From Quinella sp. 2Q5 (GTDB taxonomy: Bacteria > Bacillota > Negativicutes > Selenomonadales > Selenomonadaceae): a stretch of DNA of 64,000 bases. The stretch is taken from the NCBI GenBank assembly GCA_015206785.1, contig JADEZQ010000006.1:1-64000 (forward strand). Direction: 5' to 3'. Below are positions 36,731-46,634 of the stretch, piece after piece. The position numbers and the translations under genes were made by a program. Numbering within the stretch: the first letter of the stretch is position 1; the number at the start of each line of letters is the position of its first letter. The notes below the pieces were generated by a model, which saw only the letters and a list, made by a program, of their open reading frames with translations, was not told the origin of the DNA and ran no database searches.

Positions 36731-37543
36731 ATGAGAAAGATTTTTGTGGCAGCGTTGCTTCTGGTGACGATGTTGTTGACGGCGTGTGGCGGCGGCGATA
36801 AACCCGCCTCTAATGACAAGCCCGCACCTTCCGCCGACGTCAAGAAGATCGTTATCGGTTTGGACGACGAATATCCGCCGATGGGCTTCAAGAACGAGAA
36901 GAATGAAATCGTCGGCTTCGACGTTGACCTTGCCAAAGAGGCCGCCAAACGTCTCGGCACCGACGTCGAATTCAAAGCCATTGACTGGAGTTCCAAGGAG
37001 GCTGAGCTCAAATCGGGACGCATTGATATCATCTGGAACGGTCTGGACATCACCGACGAACGCAAGGAAAACATGCTCTTCAGCGATCCCTACATGGACA
37101 ACCGCCAAATCGTCTTCGTCAAGGCGGGCAACGACCAGGGCATCAAAGCAGAGGCTGACCTGGCAGGCAAGAAAGTCGGCACGCAAGCCGGCTCCACCGC
37201 CGAAACCTACATCGACAGCAAAGCCGACCTCAAAGGCAGCTTCGCCGAATTCAAAACCTATGGCGATTACGTTGCCGCCTTCATGGATCTGGAGAACGGC
37301 AGGATTGATGCGCTGGTCTGCGACGAAATTGTCGGGCGCAACGCAATGAGCAAGCAGGAAGGAAAATTCAACGCCCTTGATGTCACTGTCGGTCCCGTGA
37401 GCGAATTTGGTATTGCCTTCCGCAAAGACGACACCGAGCTGCGCAACAAAGTTCAGGGTGTCTTCGACGAGATGGTCAAGGACGGAACCGCCGGAAAAAT
37501 TTCCGAGCAGTGGTTCGGTGCCGACCTCATCAAACGCAAATAA
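36731..37543 (+). CDS. Amino-acid ABC transporter substrate-binding lipoprotein 4
   Basis: A 270-residue paralogue with lipobox LLTAC followed by a Gly/Pro/Lys/Asp linker, longer than in the other copies. IVIGLDDEYPPMGFKNEKNEI, WNGLDITDERKENMLFSDPYM and GTQAGSTAETYID follow. ATG 36731 has AAAGGAAG upstream. It is the copy nearest the permease (63 bases) and has its own promoter, so it is the most likely partner of that permease. Confidence 0.93.
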   Translation: MRKIFVAALLLVTMLLTACGGGDKPASNDKPAPSADVKKIVIGLDDEYPPMGFKNEKNEIVGFDVDLAKEAAKRLGTDVEFKAIDWSSKEAELKSGRIDIIWNGLDITDERKENMLFSDPYMDNRQIVFVKAGNDQGIKAEADLAGKKVGTQAGSTAETYIDSKADLKGSFAEFKTYGDYVAAFMDLENGRIDALVCDEIVGRNAMSKQEGKFNALDVTVGPVSEFGIAFRKDDTELRNKVQGVFDEMVKDGTAGKISEQWFGADLIKRK

Positions 37544-37606
37544 TCGACGGTTAACATCTCGACAGTGACCGCCGTCAAACGCGACGGGAGTTAGGGAATA
37601 CCTGTT

Positions 37607-38251
37607 ATGGAAAAATTTTTCGATATGGCGTTGCTCATTCTGGAGGGCGCCGAAGTCACGTTGGAAATTTTCTTCGTGACTTTAATTTTGAGCCTGCCCA
37701 TAGGTGCGCTGGCGGCCTTGGGCAGAATTTCAAGCTTCGCGCCGATTCGCTGGCTGATGGAATTTTACGTGTGGATCATGCGCGGCACGCCGCTGATGTT
37801 GCAACTGTTGTTCGTGTACTTCGCCTTGCCTATGGTTGGGATCATGTTGCCCGACGTGGCGGCGGCACTTCTGGCGTTCACGCTCAACTACGCGGCGTAC
37901 TTCGCAGAAATTTTCCGCGCGGGCATTCAGGCAATCCCCCGCGGTCAATACGAAGCGGCTAAGGCTCTCGGGCTCAAGCATTGGCAGATGATGCGCTACA
38001 TAATCTTCCCGCAAGTGCTGCGCGTCGTGTTGCCGCCGATATCCAACGAGACCATCAACCTCGTCAAGGACACGTCGCTGATTTACATCCTCGCGATGAA
38101 CGACCTGCTGCGCGTCGCCCGAACGATTGTCCAGCGCGAATTCGACATGACGCCGTTCGTCATAGCCGGCGCGTTCTATCTGGTGATGACCGCGCTGTTG
38201 ACGTGGCTGTTCAAGAAGCTCGAACAACGTTACGGCTCATACGAAACTTGA
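37607..38251 (+). CDS. Amino-acid ABC transporter permease (HisM/ArtQ family)
   Basis: A 214-residue polar-amino-acid permease with about five membrane segments. The cytoplasmic EAA loop that contacts the ATPase is clear: YEAAKALGLKHWQMMRYIIF. A further signature is NETINLVKDTSLIYILAM. One permease gene would act as a homodimer. No ATPase gene follows, so the ATPase must be encoded elsewhere. ATG 37607 has an imperfect ribosome site (GGGAG, TTAGGGA). Confidence 0.93.
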   Translation: MEKFFDMALLILEGAEVTLEIFFVTLILSLPIGALAALGRISSFAPIRWLMEFYVWIMRGTPLMLQLLFVYFALPMVGIMLPDVAAALLAFTLNYAAYFAEIFRAGIQAIPRGQYEAAKALGLKHWQMMRYIIFPQVLRVVLPPISNETINLVKDTSLIYILAMNDLLRVARTIVQREFDMTPFVIAGAFYLVMTALLTWLFKKLEQRYGSYET

Positions 38252-38272
38252 ATCAACAGAGGAGGCTTTGAG

Positions 38273-39745
38273 TTGATTAGAAAAATTTTGCTGAGTCTCC
38301 TCATTTTATTTGCGGCGACATCGGCAGCGCACGCGGAACCCGACTTCAACGCGCGCAAGGCAAACCTCACCGAGATCGGCGGCATTCGCGTCGGCTACGG
38401 CAAAGAGATGGTGCGCATCGTCTTGGACGTCGGTAAGGTTGTCGAATACACCGAAAGCTACGCCGAGTACCCTTCGCGCATGATTCTCGACTTCAAGGAC
38501 ACATGGCTCAATCCTACCGTTCAGCGCGAGCTCACGCTCAAATCCGTCGTCGCGACCAAAGTTCGTATCGCGCAATTCAACCCGACGACCGTGCGTCTGG
38601 TCATCGAGACTATGGGCGAGACGAAGCTGTTCTTCCTGGACGGCGGTCCCAAAGGCAAACGATTCGTCATCGACCTTGGCAAGAACGACGGCAAGGGCGC
38701 GACCATCAAGCAAGCCGACATCGAACGTCAGGAACGCGAACTTAAAGAACGTCAGGAACGCGAGCTTAAGGAACGTCAGGAACGCGAGGCTAAGGAACGT
38801 CAAGAACGCGAGCTTAAGGAACGTCAGGAGCGCGAGCTTAAGGAACGTCAGGAACGCGAACTTAAGGAACGTCAGGAACGCGAACTTAAGGAACGTCAGG
38901 AACGCGAACTTAAGGAACGTCAGGAACGCGAACTTAAGGAACGTCAGGAACGCGAACTTAAGGAACGTCAGGAACGCGAGCTTAAGGAACGTCAGGAGCG
39001 CGAGGCTAAGGAGCTCAAGAAGCAACGTGAGCGGGAGGAGAAGGAACGTCGCGAGCGGGAGAAGAAGGAGCGTCGTGAACGCGAGAAGAAATCCAAATCC
39101 AAAGACGACGACAAAGATAAGCAGCCCGTCACCGAAGTCGACAAGGATCTAAACGAGATCACCGCGCTCAGCGGGCGGCGCATCGTCATCGACCCCGGTC
39201 ACGGCGGCAATGACTCGGGTGCAATCGGTCCGACGGGCGTCATGGAGAAAACCGTCACACTGCGCGTGTCGTTGGCGTTGAAAGATTTGCTCGAAGCCGA
39301 AGGTGCCGACGTCATCTTGACCCGCTACGACGACCGAACCGTTTCCGAAAAGGGCGCGAAGGCCTCCGACATCGAAGAGCTCGGTGCACGTTGCGACATC
39401 GCTAACCGTGCGGGCGCGGACATCTTCCTGTCGATTCACGCCGACAGTTTCACCCGACCCGAAGCACGCGGCACCACCGGCTACTACTACAGCAAGAGCA
39501 CAACCGGTCACGGGCAACGCCTTGCCGACTGCATACGCCGCAATCTCGTCGAACAGCTCGGCACGCCCAGCCGCGGTACTCAGCCTTGCAACTTCTACGT
39601 CGTCAAGAACACCGACATGCCCGCCACGTTGATTGAGCTCGGCTTCATCTCCAACAAGGACGAAGAAAAACTCCTCAACAGCGAAGACGGCGTTAAGCGC
39701 GCGGCTCAGGGCATCCTTGACGGCATCGAAGATTATTTCGGATAA
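38273..39745 (+). CDS. N-acetylmuramoyl-L-alanine amidase with AMIN domain and long charged repeat
   Basis: 490 residues: signal peptide (MIRKILLSLLILFAATSAAHA), AMIN targeting domain (about 30-135, MVRIVLDVGKVVEYTES), a twelve-unit octapeptide repeat ERQERELK (151-246), a Lys/Arg/Glu linker (247-290), and a zinc Amidase_3 domain (about 300-488). The latter has IDPGHGGNDSGAIG (His), VMEKTV (Glu), SIHADSF (His) and TLIELGFISN (catalytic Glu). It cuts the lactyl-amide bond between MurNAc and the stem peptide during division. TTG start at 38273 behind GAGGAGG. The repeat is expected to form a single long helix that spaces the AMIN and catalytic domains. Confidence 0.93.
   Translation: MIRKILLSLLILFAATSAAHAEPDFNARKANLTEIGGIRVGYGKEMVRIVLDVGKVVEYTESYAEYPSRMILDFKDTWLNPTVQRELTLKSVVATKVRIAQFNPTTVRLVIETMGETKLFFLDGGPKGKRFVIDLGKNDGKGATIKQADIERQERELKERQERELKERQEREAKERQERELKERQERELKERQERELKERQERELKERQERELKERQERELKERQERELKERQERELKERQEREAKELKKQREREEKERREREKKERREREKKSKSKDDDKDKQPVTEVDKDLNEITALSGRRIVIDPGHGGNDSGAIGPTGVMEKTVTLRVSLALKDLLEAEGADVILTRYDDRTVSEKGAKASDIEELGARCDIANRAGADIFLSIHADSFTRPEARGTTGYYYSKSTTGHGQRLADCIRRNLVEQLGTPSRGTQPCNFYVVKNTDMPATLIELGFISNKDEEKLLNSEDGVKRAAQGILDGIEDYFG
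38723..39010 (+). repeat. 24-bp tandem repeat (12 units) in the amidase gene
   Basis: Twelve in-frame 24-base units encode ERQERE(L/A)K. Units 6-10 are nearly identical at the nucleotide level, and units 3 and 12 share the Ala variant. The repeat is long enough for replication slippage to change helix length by eight residues at a time. Confidence 0.96.
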
Positions 39746-39757
39746 AAAATTTTTCAC

Positions 39758-39796
39758 GCGACGTCGTGTCTGTGATGCAGCGTCGCAATTTTTTTT
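39758..39796 (+). terminator. Intrinsic terminator after the amidase gene
   Basis: GCGACG (39758-39763) / CGTCGC (39781-39786) with a long loop, followed by AA and eight T. The rfbB ribosome site starts just after the T-run. Confidence 0.65.
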
Positions 39797-39809
39797 GGGA
39801 GGAATTCAC

Positions 39810-40826
39810 ATGACCATCATCGTGACGGGCGGCGCGGGTTTCATCGGCGCAAACTTCGTCTATCATCAGCTCAAGCACCACGACGACAAAATCGTTTGCG
39901 TGGACAAGCTCACATACGCCGGCAACCTTGAGACTCTCGACGCCGCGTTAAAGTCCGCGCAGTTCAGTTTCATTCGTGCAGACATCGCCGACCGCGACGC
40001 CGTCTACAAAATCTTCGCGGACGTCAAGCCCGACGTCGTCGTCAATTTCGCGGCGGAAAGTCACGTTGATCGCTCGATTGAAGATCCGGAACTTTTCCTG
40101 CGCACCAACATCATCGGCACGAGTGTTTTGCTCGACGCCTGCCGCAAGTTCGGCATTAAACGTTTCCATCAAGTTTCGACCGACGAAGTTTATGGCGACC
40201 TGCCGCTCGACCGACCCGATCTGTTCTTCACCGAGACGACCAACTTGCACACCTCAAGCCCGTATTCGGCGAGCAAGGCTGCCGCCGATTTGCTCGTGCA
40301 GGCGTATCAGCGGACGTATCAAATTCCCGCGACCATCAGCCGCTGCTCGAACAACTACGGGCCGTTCCACTTCCCCGAAAAGCTCATTCCGCTCATGATT
40401 ATCAACGCGCTCAACGATAAGCCGTTGCCCGTCTATGGCACGGGCGACAACGTTCGCGATTGGCTTTACGTCGAAGATCACTGCGCGGCGATTGATTTGA
40501 TTATCAGGCGCGGAACCGTCGGCGAAGTCTACAACATCGGCGGGCACAACGAACGCACCAACCTCGACGTCGTCAAGACCATCGTGCATATTCTCGGCAA
40601 GAGCGAAGAACTGATTCAATTCGTCACCGACCGCAAAGGGCACGACCGCCGCTACGCCATTGACCCGACAAAAATTTCCACGGAGCTCGGTTGGACGCCG
40701 CAGACATCTTTCGACGACGGCATCAGGCTCACGGTTGATTGGTACCTGTCGAACCGCGCGTGGTGGGAAAAAATTATCAGCGGCGAGTATCAGACGTACT
40801 ATGCCCGCATGTATGGCGACCGATGA
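39810..40826 (+). CDS. rfbB: dTDP-glucose 4,6-dehydratase
   Basis: A 338-residue short-chain dehydrogenase/reductase. IVTGGAGFIGANFVYHQLKH (NAD site), VNFAAESHVDRSIEDPELF, STDEVYGDL (Asp/Glu catalytic pair), YSASKAAADLLVQAY (catalytic Tyr-Lys) and SNNYGPFHFPEKLIPLMI are typical of RmlB. It makes dTDP-4-keto-6-deoxyglucose for rhamnose-type sugars in lipopolysaccharide or capsule. ATG 39810 follows GGGAGG. No other rml genes are in the window. Its stop overlaps the cbiD start (ATGA), an unusual partner. Confidence 0.93.
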   Translation: MTIIVTGGAGFIGANFVYHQLKHHDDKIVCVDKLTYAGNLETLDAALKSAQFSFIRADIADRDAVYKIFADVKPDVVVNFAAESHVDRSIEDPELFLRTNIIGTSVLLDACRKFGIKRFHQVSTDEVYGDLPLDRPDLFFTETTNLHTSSPYSASKAAADLLVQAYQRTYQIPATISRCSNNYGPFHFPEKLIPLMIINALNDKPLPVYGTGDNVRDWLYVEDHCAAIDLIIRRGTVGEVYNIGGHNERTNLDVVKTIVHILGKSEELIQFVTDRKGHDRRYAIDPTKISTELGWTPQTSFDDGIRLTVDWYLSNRAWWEKIISGEYQTYYARMYGDR

Positions 40827-41929
40827 AAAAAATCCTTCGCGGCGGCTGGACGACGGGAGCTTGCGCGGCGGCCGGCGTCAAGGCGGCACTGACACTGCTG
40901 ACGGCGGGCAAGGCTGTCGACGCGGTGGAACTGACTGCGCTGGACGGAACGCGGCTGACGATTCCGATTGCACGCGTGGAAAAAATTTCCGACGGCGCAA
41001 CGGTTGAAGTCATAAAATTTTCGGGCGACGACCCCGACATCACAAACGGCGCGTCCGTCATCACGACGGTGAAAATTTTTGGCGACGAGATAATTTTTCG
41101 CGCGGGCATCGGCGTCGGGCACATCACCAAGGCGGGGCTTCAGCTGCCAATCGGTGAACCCGCCATCAATCCCGGTCCGCGGCAACTGATTCGCAACGTC
41201 GCGGCTGACTTCAACGTCCGCGGTCTCGTCGTGGAAATTTCCATCCCCGCGGGCGTCGAGCTTGCCAAGCGCACGCTCAACCCCGTGCTCGGCGTGGAAG
41301 GCGGACTGTCGGTCATCGGCACGACGGGCGTCTTGCGACCAATGAGCGAGGACGCGTTCAAGAATTCTCTGGTGCCGCAGATTGACGTCGCACTTGCCGC
41401 GGGACATCGCACGCTGATCTTCGTGCCCGGCAAAATCGGCGAGACCATCGCCCGACGGCTGGGCTTCGAGGTCAGCGCGATTATCCAGACGAGCAACTTT
41501 ATCGGCTTCATGTTGGAGGCGGCAGCTGACAGGAACGTCGAACGCGTGATTCTTTGCGGGCACATCGGCAAACTCGTCAAGGTCGCCGCGGGAATCTTCC
41601 ACACGCACAATCGCATTGCCGACGCCCGATTGGAGACGCTCGCCGCATATTCCGCCGCAGAAGGCTTGCCCGCCGCCGACGTGCAAAAAATTTTGGACGC
41701 CAACACTGCCGAGGACGCCGCGCAAATCATCAACGCCAACGGTCTGCAGCGCGTCTACAAACAAATCGCCCGACGCGTGAGCTTGCGCGCCGAACGATTT
41801 GTTTTCGGGAAGATCAAGGTCGCCACGATTCTCGTCGATTACGCGGGCAATGTCCTTGGTCTCGACGAGGCGGCGGAAAATTTTATCGGCGCATCACCTG
41901 AACAGTTTGCTCAGCCCGAACGCAATTGA
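40823..41929 (+). CDS. cbiD: Cobalt-precorrin-5B (C1)-methyltransferase CbiD
   Basis: A 368-residue CbiD, the enzyme that methylates C1 of cobalt-precorrin-5B in the anaerobic cobalamin pathway. LRGGWTTGACAAAGVKAAL at the N-terminus, GVGHITKAGLQLPIGEPAINPGPRQ, and GVEGGLSVIGTTGVLRPMSEDA. ATG 40823 overlaps the rfbB stop. It is the only cobalamin gene in the window. Its 3' end overlaps the convergent gene at 41894 by 36 bases. Confidence 0.94.
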   Translation: MKKILRGGWTTGACAAAGVKAALTLLTAGKAVDAVELTALDGTRLTIPIARVEKISDGATVEVIKFSGDDPDITNGASVITTVKIFGDEIIFRAGIGVGHITKAGLQLPIGEPAINPGPRQLIRNVAADFNVRGLVVEISIPAGVELAKRTLNPVLGVEGGLSVIGTTGVLRPMSEDAFKNSLVPQIDVALAAGHRTLIFVPGKIGETIARRLGFEVSAIIQTSNFIGFMLEAAADRNVERVILCGHIGKLVKVAAGIFHTHNRIADARLETLAAYSAAEGLPAADVQKILDANTAEDAAQIINANGLQRVYKQIARRVSLRAERFVFGKIKVATILVDYAGNVLGLDEAAENFIGASPEQFAQPERN

Positions 41930-42322
41930 CATCAGCCCCAGCGTCGTGCCGATAATCAAAGCCGGCGTGCGATATCGGCGGGCGCGTTCGAGGGAGTATG
42001 AATTGTTCAGCCGCGAAAGTTTTTCGTCGTCGATGTTGGCGAACGCATACGTGAACATCAGAAACAGACTCCCGTCGACGAAGTATTGAAGATTCCAGTT
42101 GCGGTAAGCTTGTTTGATTTCGAGCGCGAGGTCGGGGGCGGAGGATTTGATTGCCAGATAGACGAAACCGAGGGCGAACATTATCGCGCACAGTGCCGTG
42201 CAGATGAACGCCAAGACGTTGCCGTTGACCATGTCGAGCATACGCTTTCGCGCGGACGTCAACATCATGAACAGCCCGACGACGAAGAACATTGCGCACG
42301 CCAGCCAGAAGATTGCCGTCAA
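41894..42322 (-). CDS. Four-segment membrane protein, unknown function
   Basis: 142 residues with hydrophobic segments at about 3-20, 36-60, 80-96 and 118-138, and a charged loop (NIDDEKLSRLNNSYSLERARRYRT). No family recognised. TTG start at 42320-42322 behind GAGGAGG. The 3' end overlaps cbiD. It is separated from the GH1 gene by a terminator. Confidence 0.65.
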   Translation of the reverse strand: MTAIFWLACAMFFVVGLFMMLTSARKRMLDMVNGNVLAFICTALCAIMFALGFVYLAIKSSAPDLALEIKQAYRNWNLQYFVDGSLFLMFTYAFANIDDEKLSRLNNSYSLERARRYRTPALIIGTTLGLMSIAFGLSKLFR

Positions 42323-42339
42323 AATAAAATCGCCTCCTC

Positions 42340-42366
42340 AAAAAAAATTCCCGCCGAGGTGACGGG
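42340..42366 (-). terminator. Intrinsic terminator at the end of the thi/GH1 transcription unit
   Basis: On the minus strand CCCG (42363-42366) / CGGG (42350-42353), followed by AA and a run of eight T. It lies just after the GH1 stop. Confidence 0.7.
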
Positions 42367-42387
42367 ATTGAAGCTTCGTGCCGATGT

Positions 42388-43818
<1,431 letters not shown>

Positions 43819-44415
43819 TCAACACCTCCGTAAACTTTTGAACAGACCCGCGACGTGAGCGCACGTCATAAAGCCGCTCATCACGCACGCGCCATTGACG
43901 CCGACCGATTGAACCTGCGCGATGTTCGCCGCGTTGATACCACCGATAGCGTAAACGGGAACGGACGCCGCGTCAACCATCTGCGCCAAAAATTTCAGCC
44001 CGCGCGGCGCGAGATTTTTTTTGCAGTCCGTGGCGAAGACGTGACCCGCCGTCGCGTAGGTGCAGCCGAGATTTTGCGCCTCGATGAGTTCAGCGACACT
44101 GTGACACGACGCGCCGATCACGTCGAAAAAATTTTTGTCCGTCAACGTCCGCAACACCGTCAACGGCAAATGAATCCGCCGCACGTTCAGAGCCTTTGCC
44201 GCGCCGATGAAATTGTGCAGGACGCAATCGACGCCGTGTCGTTCGCAGATGTCGACGACGTCCGCCGCCAGCCGCAGATAATTTTCGGGCGACAAATCTT
44301 TTTCGCGCAGGACGATGGCTGACGGTCGGCAAGCGGCAATTTCTTCCACACGCGACAAAAAATTTTCCGCGCACAACCGTCGGCTCGTCACGCAGACGAT
44401 TTCAAACGTAGACAT
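43819..44415 (-). CDS. tenI: Thiazole tautomerase TenI (ThiE-like fold)
   Basis: A 198-residue ThiE/TenI barrel. GHVFATDCKKNLAPRG closely follows the Bacillus TenI motif, and VRRIHLPL, SCHSVAEL, YAIGGINAANIAQV and CVMSGFMT also match TenI. Thiamine-phosphate synthase would instead have a GPxFxTxTK motif. TenI aromatises the thiazole product of ThiG. Start at ATG 44413-44415, 14 bases inside thiH. Confidence 0.8.
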   Translation of the reverse strand: MSTFEIVCVTSRRLCAENFLSRVEEIAACRPSAIVLREKDLSPENYLRLAADVVDICERHGVDCVLHNFIGAAKALNVRRIHLPLTVLRTLTDKNFFDVIGASCHSVAELIEAQNLGCTYATAGHVFATDCKKNLAPRGLKFLAQMVDAASVPVYAIGGINAANIAQVQSVGVNGACVMSGFMTCAHVAGLFKSLRRC

Positions 44416-45649
44416 AGTCGTTGAGCACGGGCTGAAGTCCGCGCCGCTCCATGTCGTCATACATCGCCGCGAAACTTCTGCCGTCGCTGATGACGAACTG
44501 TTCGTCGCCTTCGTGCTCGGAGGTCTTGCCCGTGTATTTCTTCTCGTGGTCGCCGATGCCGGTGGAGACGCCCGCAGAAATTTTCGTCGCCGCGATTTTG
44601 ACGATGCCGTTGCGGAAGTTCGCGTTCTCGCGTGAAGAAACCGTTATCCCCACGAACGGCAGGAAGATTCGATACGCGCAAAGGACTTGGCACAGCTCGC
44701 GCTCGCCGATGTCGGTCGGACGAATCTTGTCGTTGTTGATGATGGGTCTCAGCCGCGGGCACGACAGCGAAAACTCCGCGTGAGGATATTTGCGTTGCAG
44801 ATAGTAGACATGCAGAGCCGAAGCCAAAGCGTCACGCCGAAAGTCCGTCAGCCCCAGCAGAGCCGAGAATCCCACGCCGCGCATGCCGCCCATCAACGCA
44901 CGCTCTTGGCTGTCGAAGCGATACGGGAAAATTCTTTTGCGCCCCTGCAGATGAAGCCGTTCGTAAGCCGCCGCGTCGTATGTCTCCTGAAAGACCGTGA
45001 CGTAATCCGCGCCGCATTCGTGCAGGTAGCGATATTCGTCGACGTTGACGGGATAAACTTCCAGCCCGACCATGCGAAAATATTTCCGCGCAAGCTTGCA
45101 CGCCTCGCCGATGTATTCGACGCTGCTTGCCGTGGGGCTCTCGCCCGTCAAAATCAAAATCTCCTCAATGCCGCTGTCAGCGATGATCTTCATTTCGCGT
45201 TCAATCTCGTCGGGGGATTGGCGGACGCGGCGAATCTTGTTGTAGCGGTTGAAGCCGCAGTAGACGCAGTAGTTGTCGCAGTAGTTGGCGATGTAAAGCG
45301 GCGTGAAGATGTAGACGGTGTTGCCGAAATGTTTGGCGGTCTCGAACTTTGCGCGTTGAGCCATTTGCTCAAGATACGGTGCGGCGGCGGGGCTGAGCAG
45401 TGCCATAAAATCCTCAACGGTGCAGCGTTCGTGGTCGAGAGCGGCTTTGACGTCTCGTGCGGAAAATTTTTCGGCGTCGAAGGATTCTGCCTGCGCCAAA
45501 ACTTTTTCGCGAACGTCGGAAGTGATTTGCTCCATGCCCGGCAAAAATTCCATGTGGTTCGTCCGAGCCGACGGATCGTTTTCCAGCCGATGCTTAAGCT
45601 CCAAGACCGATTGCGGTAAGTCCGCGTCGAAAATGAATTGATTGTCCAT
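44402..45649 (-). CDS. thiH: 2-iminoacetate synthase ThiH
   Basis: A 415-residue radical-SAM tyrosine lyase with cluster motif CDNYCVYCGF (CxxxCxxC). It splits tyrosine into p-cresol and dehydroglycine for thiazole formation, the anaerobic alternative to ThiO. EEILILTGESPTASSVEYIG and SLSCPRLRPIINN are conserved. The start ATG 45649 follows the thiG stop by 9 bases. The presence of ThiH fits an anaerobe. Confidence 0.95.
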   Translation of the reverse strand: MDNQFIFDADLPQSVLELKHRLENDPSARTNHMEFLPGMEQITSDVREKVLAQAESFDAEKFSARDVKAALDHERCTVEDFMALLSPAAAPYLEQMAQRAKFETAKHFGNTVYIFTPLYIANYCDNYCVYCGFNRYNKIRRVRQSPDEIEREMKIIADSGIEEILILTGESPTASSVEYIGEACKLARKYFRMVGLEVYPVNVDEYRYLHECGADYVTVFQETYDAAAYERLHLQGRKRIFPYRFDSQERALMGGMRGVGFSALLGLTDFRRDALASALHVYYLQRKYPHAEFSLSCPRLRPIINNDKIRPTDIGERELCQVLCAYRIFLPFVGITVSSRENANFRNGIVKIAATKISAGVSTGIGDHEKKYTGKTSEHEGDEQFVISDGRSFAAMYDDMERRGLQPVLNDYVYV

Positions 45650-45658
45650 GTTCGCCCC

Positions 45659-46435
45659 TCAATCGTGCAAGAAACCGGTCAACGGGTCTGAAGCCGCCGC
45701 GCCGCGTGAAAGCACTCGTCCGAGCCCCGACAGGTAAGCTTTGCGTCCGGCTTCGATTGCCTGACGGAAAGCCGCCGCCATCAACGGCAGGTCGCCCGCC
45801 GTCGCCAGAGCCGTGTTCGCCATGACCGCCGCCGCGCCCATCTCCATCACTTCGCACGCCTGAGACGGTCTGCCGATTCCCGCGTCGACGATGATTGGCA
45901 AGTCGATTTCGTCGATGAGAATTTGTATGAAGTCACGCGTCGCCAAGCCCCTGTTCGAGCCGATTGGTGACGCCAGAGGCATAACGGCGGCCGCGCCCGC
46001 GTTGACCAGGTCGCGTGCAATGTTGAGGTCGGGATACATGTACGGCAGCACGATGAAATTTTCTTTGGCGAGAATCTCCGTCGCCTTGACGGTCTCGGAG
46101 TTGTCAGGCAACAGATACTTCGAGTCGCGCATAATTTCGATCTTGACGAAGTTTCCGCAACCGAGCTCACGAGCCAGCCGCGCGATTCTCACCGCCTCCG
46201 AAGCGTTGCGTGCGCCGGAAGTGTTCGGCAAGAGAGTGACGCCCTTGGGAATGTAGTCGATGATGTTTTCGTGTTCGCGGGTATTTGCACGGCGCACCGC
46301 CAGCGTGATGATTTGTGCGCCGGCGTCTCGAACGGCAGCTTCAATCAGCCGCATCGAATACTTGCCGGAGCCGAGTATGAACCGCGAGGTGAACTCGTGC
46401 CCGCCGAGTGTGAATTTGTCTTCCAATGTTACCAT
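45659..46435 (-). CDS. thiG: Thiazole synthase ThiG
   Basis: A 258-residue TIM barrel. [21 protein letters not shown], the Schiff-base Lys in [40 protein letters not shown] and [13 protein letters not shown] are all family blocks. It condenses deoxyxylulose phosphate, dehydroglycine and ThiS-thiocarboxylate. ATG 46435, 4 bases after the thiS stop. Confidence 0.96.
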   Translation of the reverse strand: MVTLEDKFTLGGHEFTSRFILGSGKYSMRLIEAAVRDAGAQIITLAVRRANTREHENIIDYIPKGVTLLPNTSGARNASEAVRIARLARELGCGNFVKIEIMRDSKYLLPDNSETVKATEILAKENFIVLPYMYPDLNIARDLVNAGAAAVMPLASPIGSNRGLATRDFIQILIDEIDLPIIVDAGIGRPSQACEVMEMGAAAVMANTALATAGDLPLMAAAFRQAIEAGRKAYLSGLGRVLSRGAAASDPLTGFLHD

Positions 46436-46439
46436 CCTT

Positions 46440-46634
46440 TCAGCCGCCGCCCATCAAGCCGATAATCTCGACGATGTCGCCGTCTCGCAAGACGACTTCG
46501 GCGAAATTTTTTTTGGGGACGATCTCTTCGTTGATTTCGACTGCAACCTTGCGCGCGTCAAAATTTTCGCGAGCGAGATATTCAGCCACCGTGAGCCCTG
46601 CCGCGTCCGCGGGCTTGCCGTTAATCTTCAGCAT
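46440..46634 (-). CDS. thiS: Sulfur carrier protein ThiS
   Basis: 64 residues of ubiquitin-like fold ending in the required diglycine (IIGLMGGG). [20 protein letters not shown] at the N-terminus. ThiF adenylates its C-terminus, which then carries the thiocarboxylate. ATG 46634 shares one base with the thiF stop (TGATG) and has GGAGGTG upstream. Confidence 0.92.
   Translation of the reverse strand: MLKINGKPADAAGLTVAEYLARENFDARKVAVEINEEIVPKKNFAEVVLRDGDIVEIIGLMGGG

Noticed and set aside
38723-39010. Regular repeats that could suggest a CRISPR array
   Set aside because: Units are contiguous without spacers, in frame, and encode a charged helix. The same applies to the bamA repeat at 9705-9806.
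38306-39025. A 239-codon minus-strand frame with Leu/Phe/Thr repeats
   Set aside because: It is the mirror image of the amidase repeat; no start signal and no independent support.
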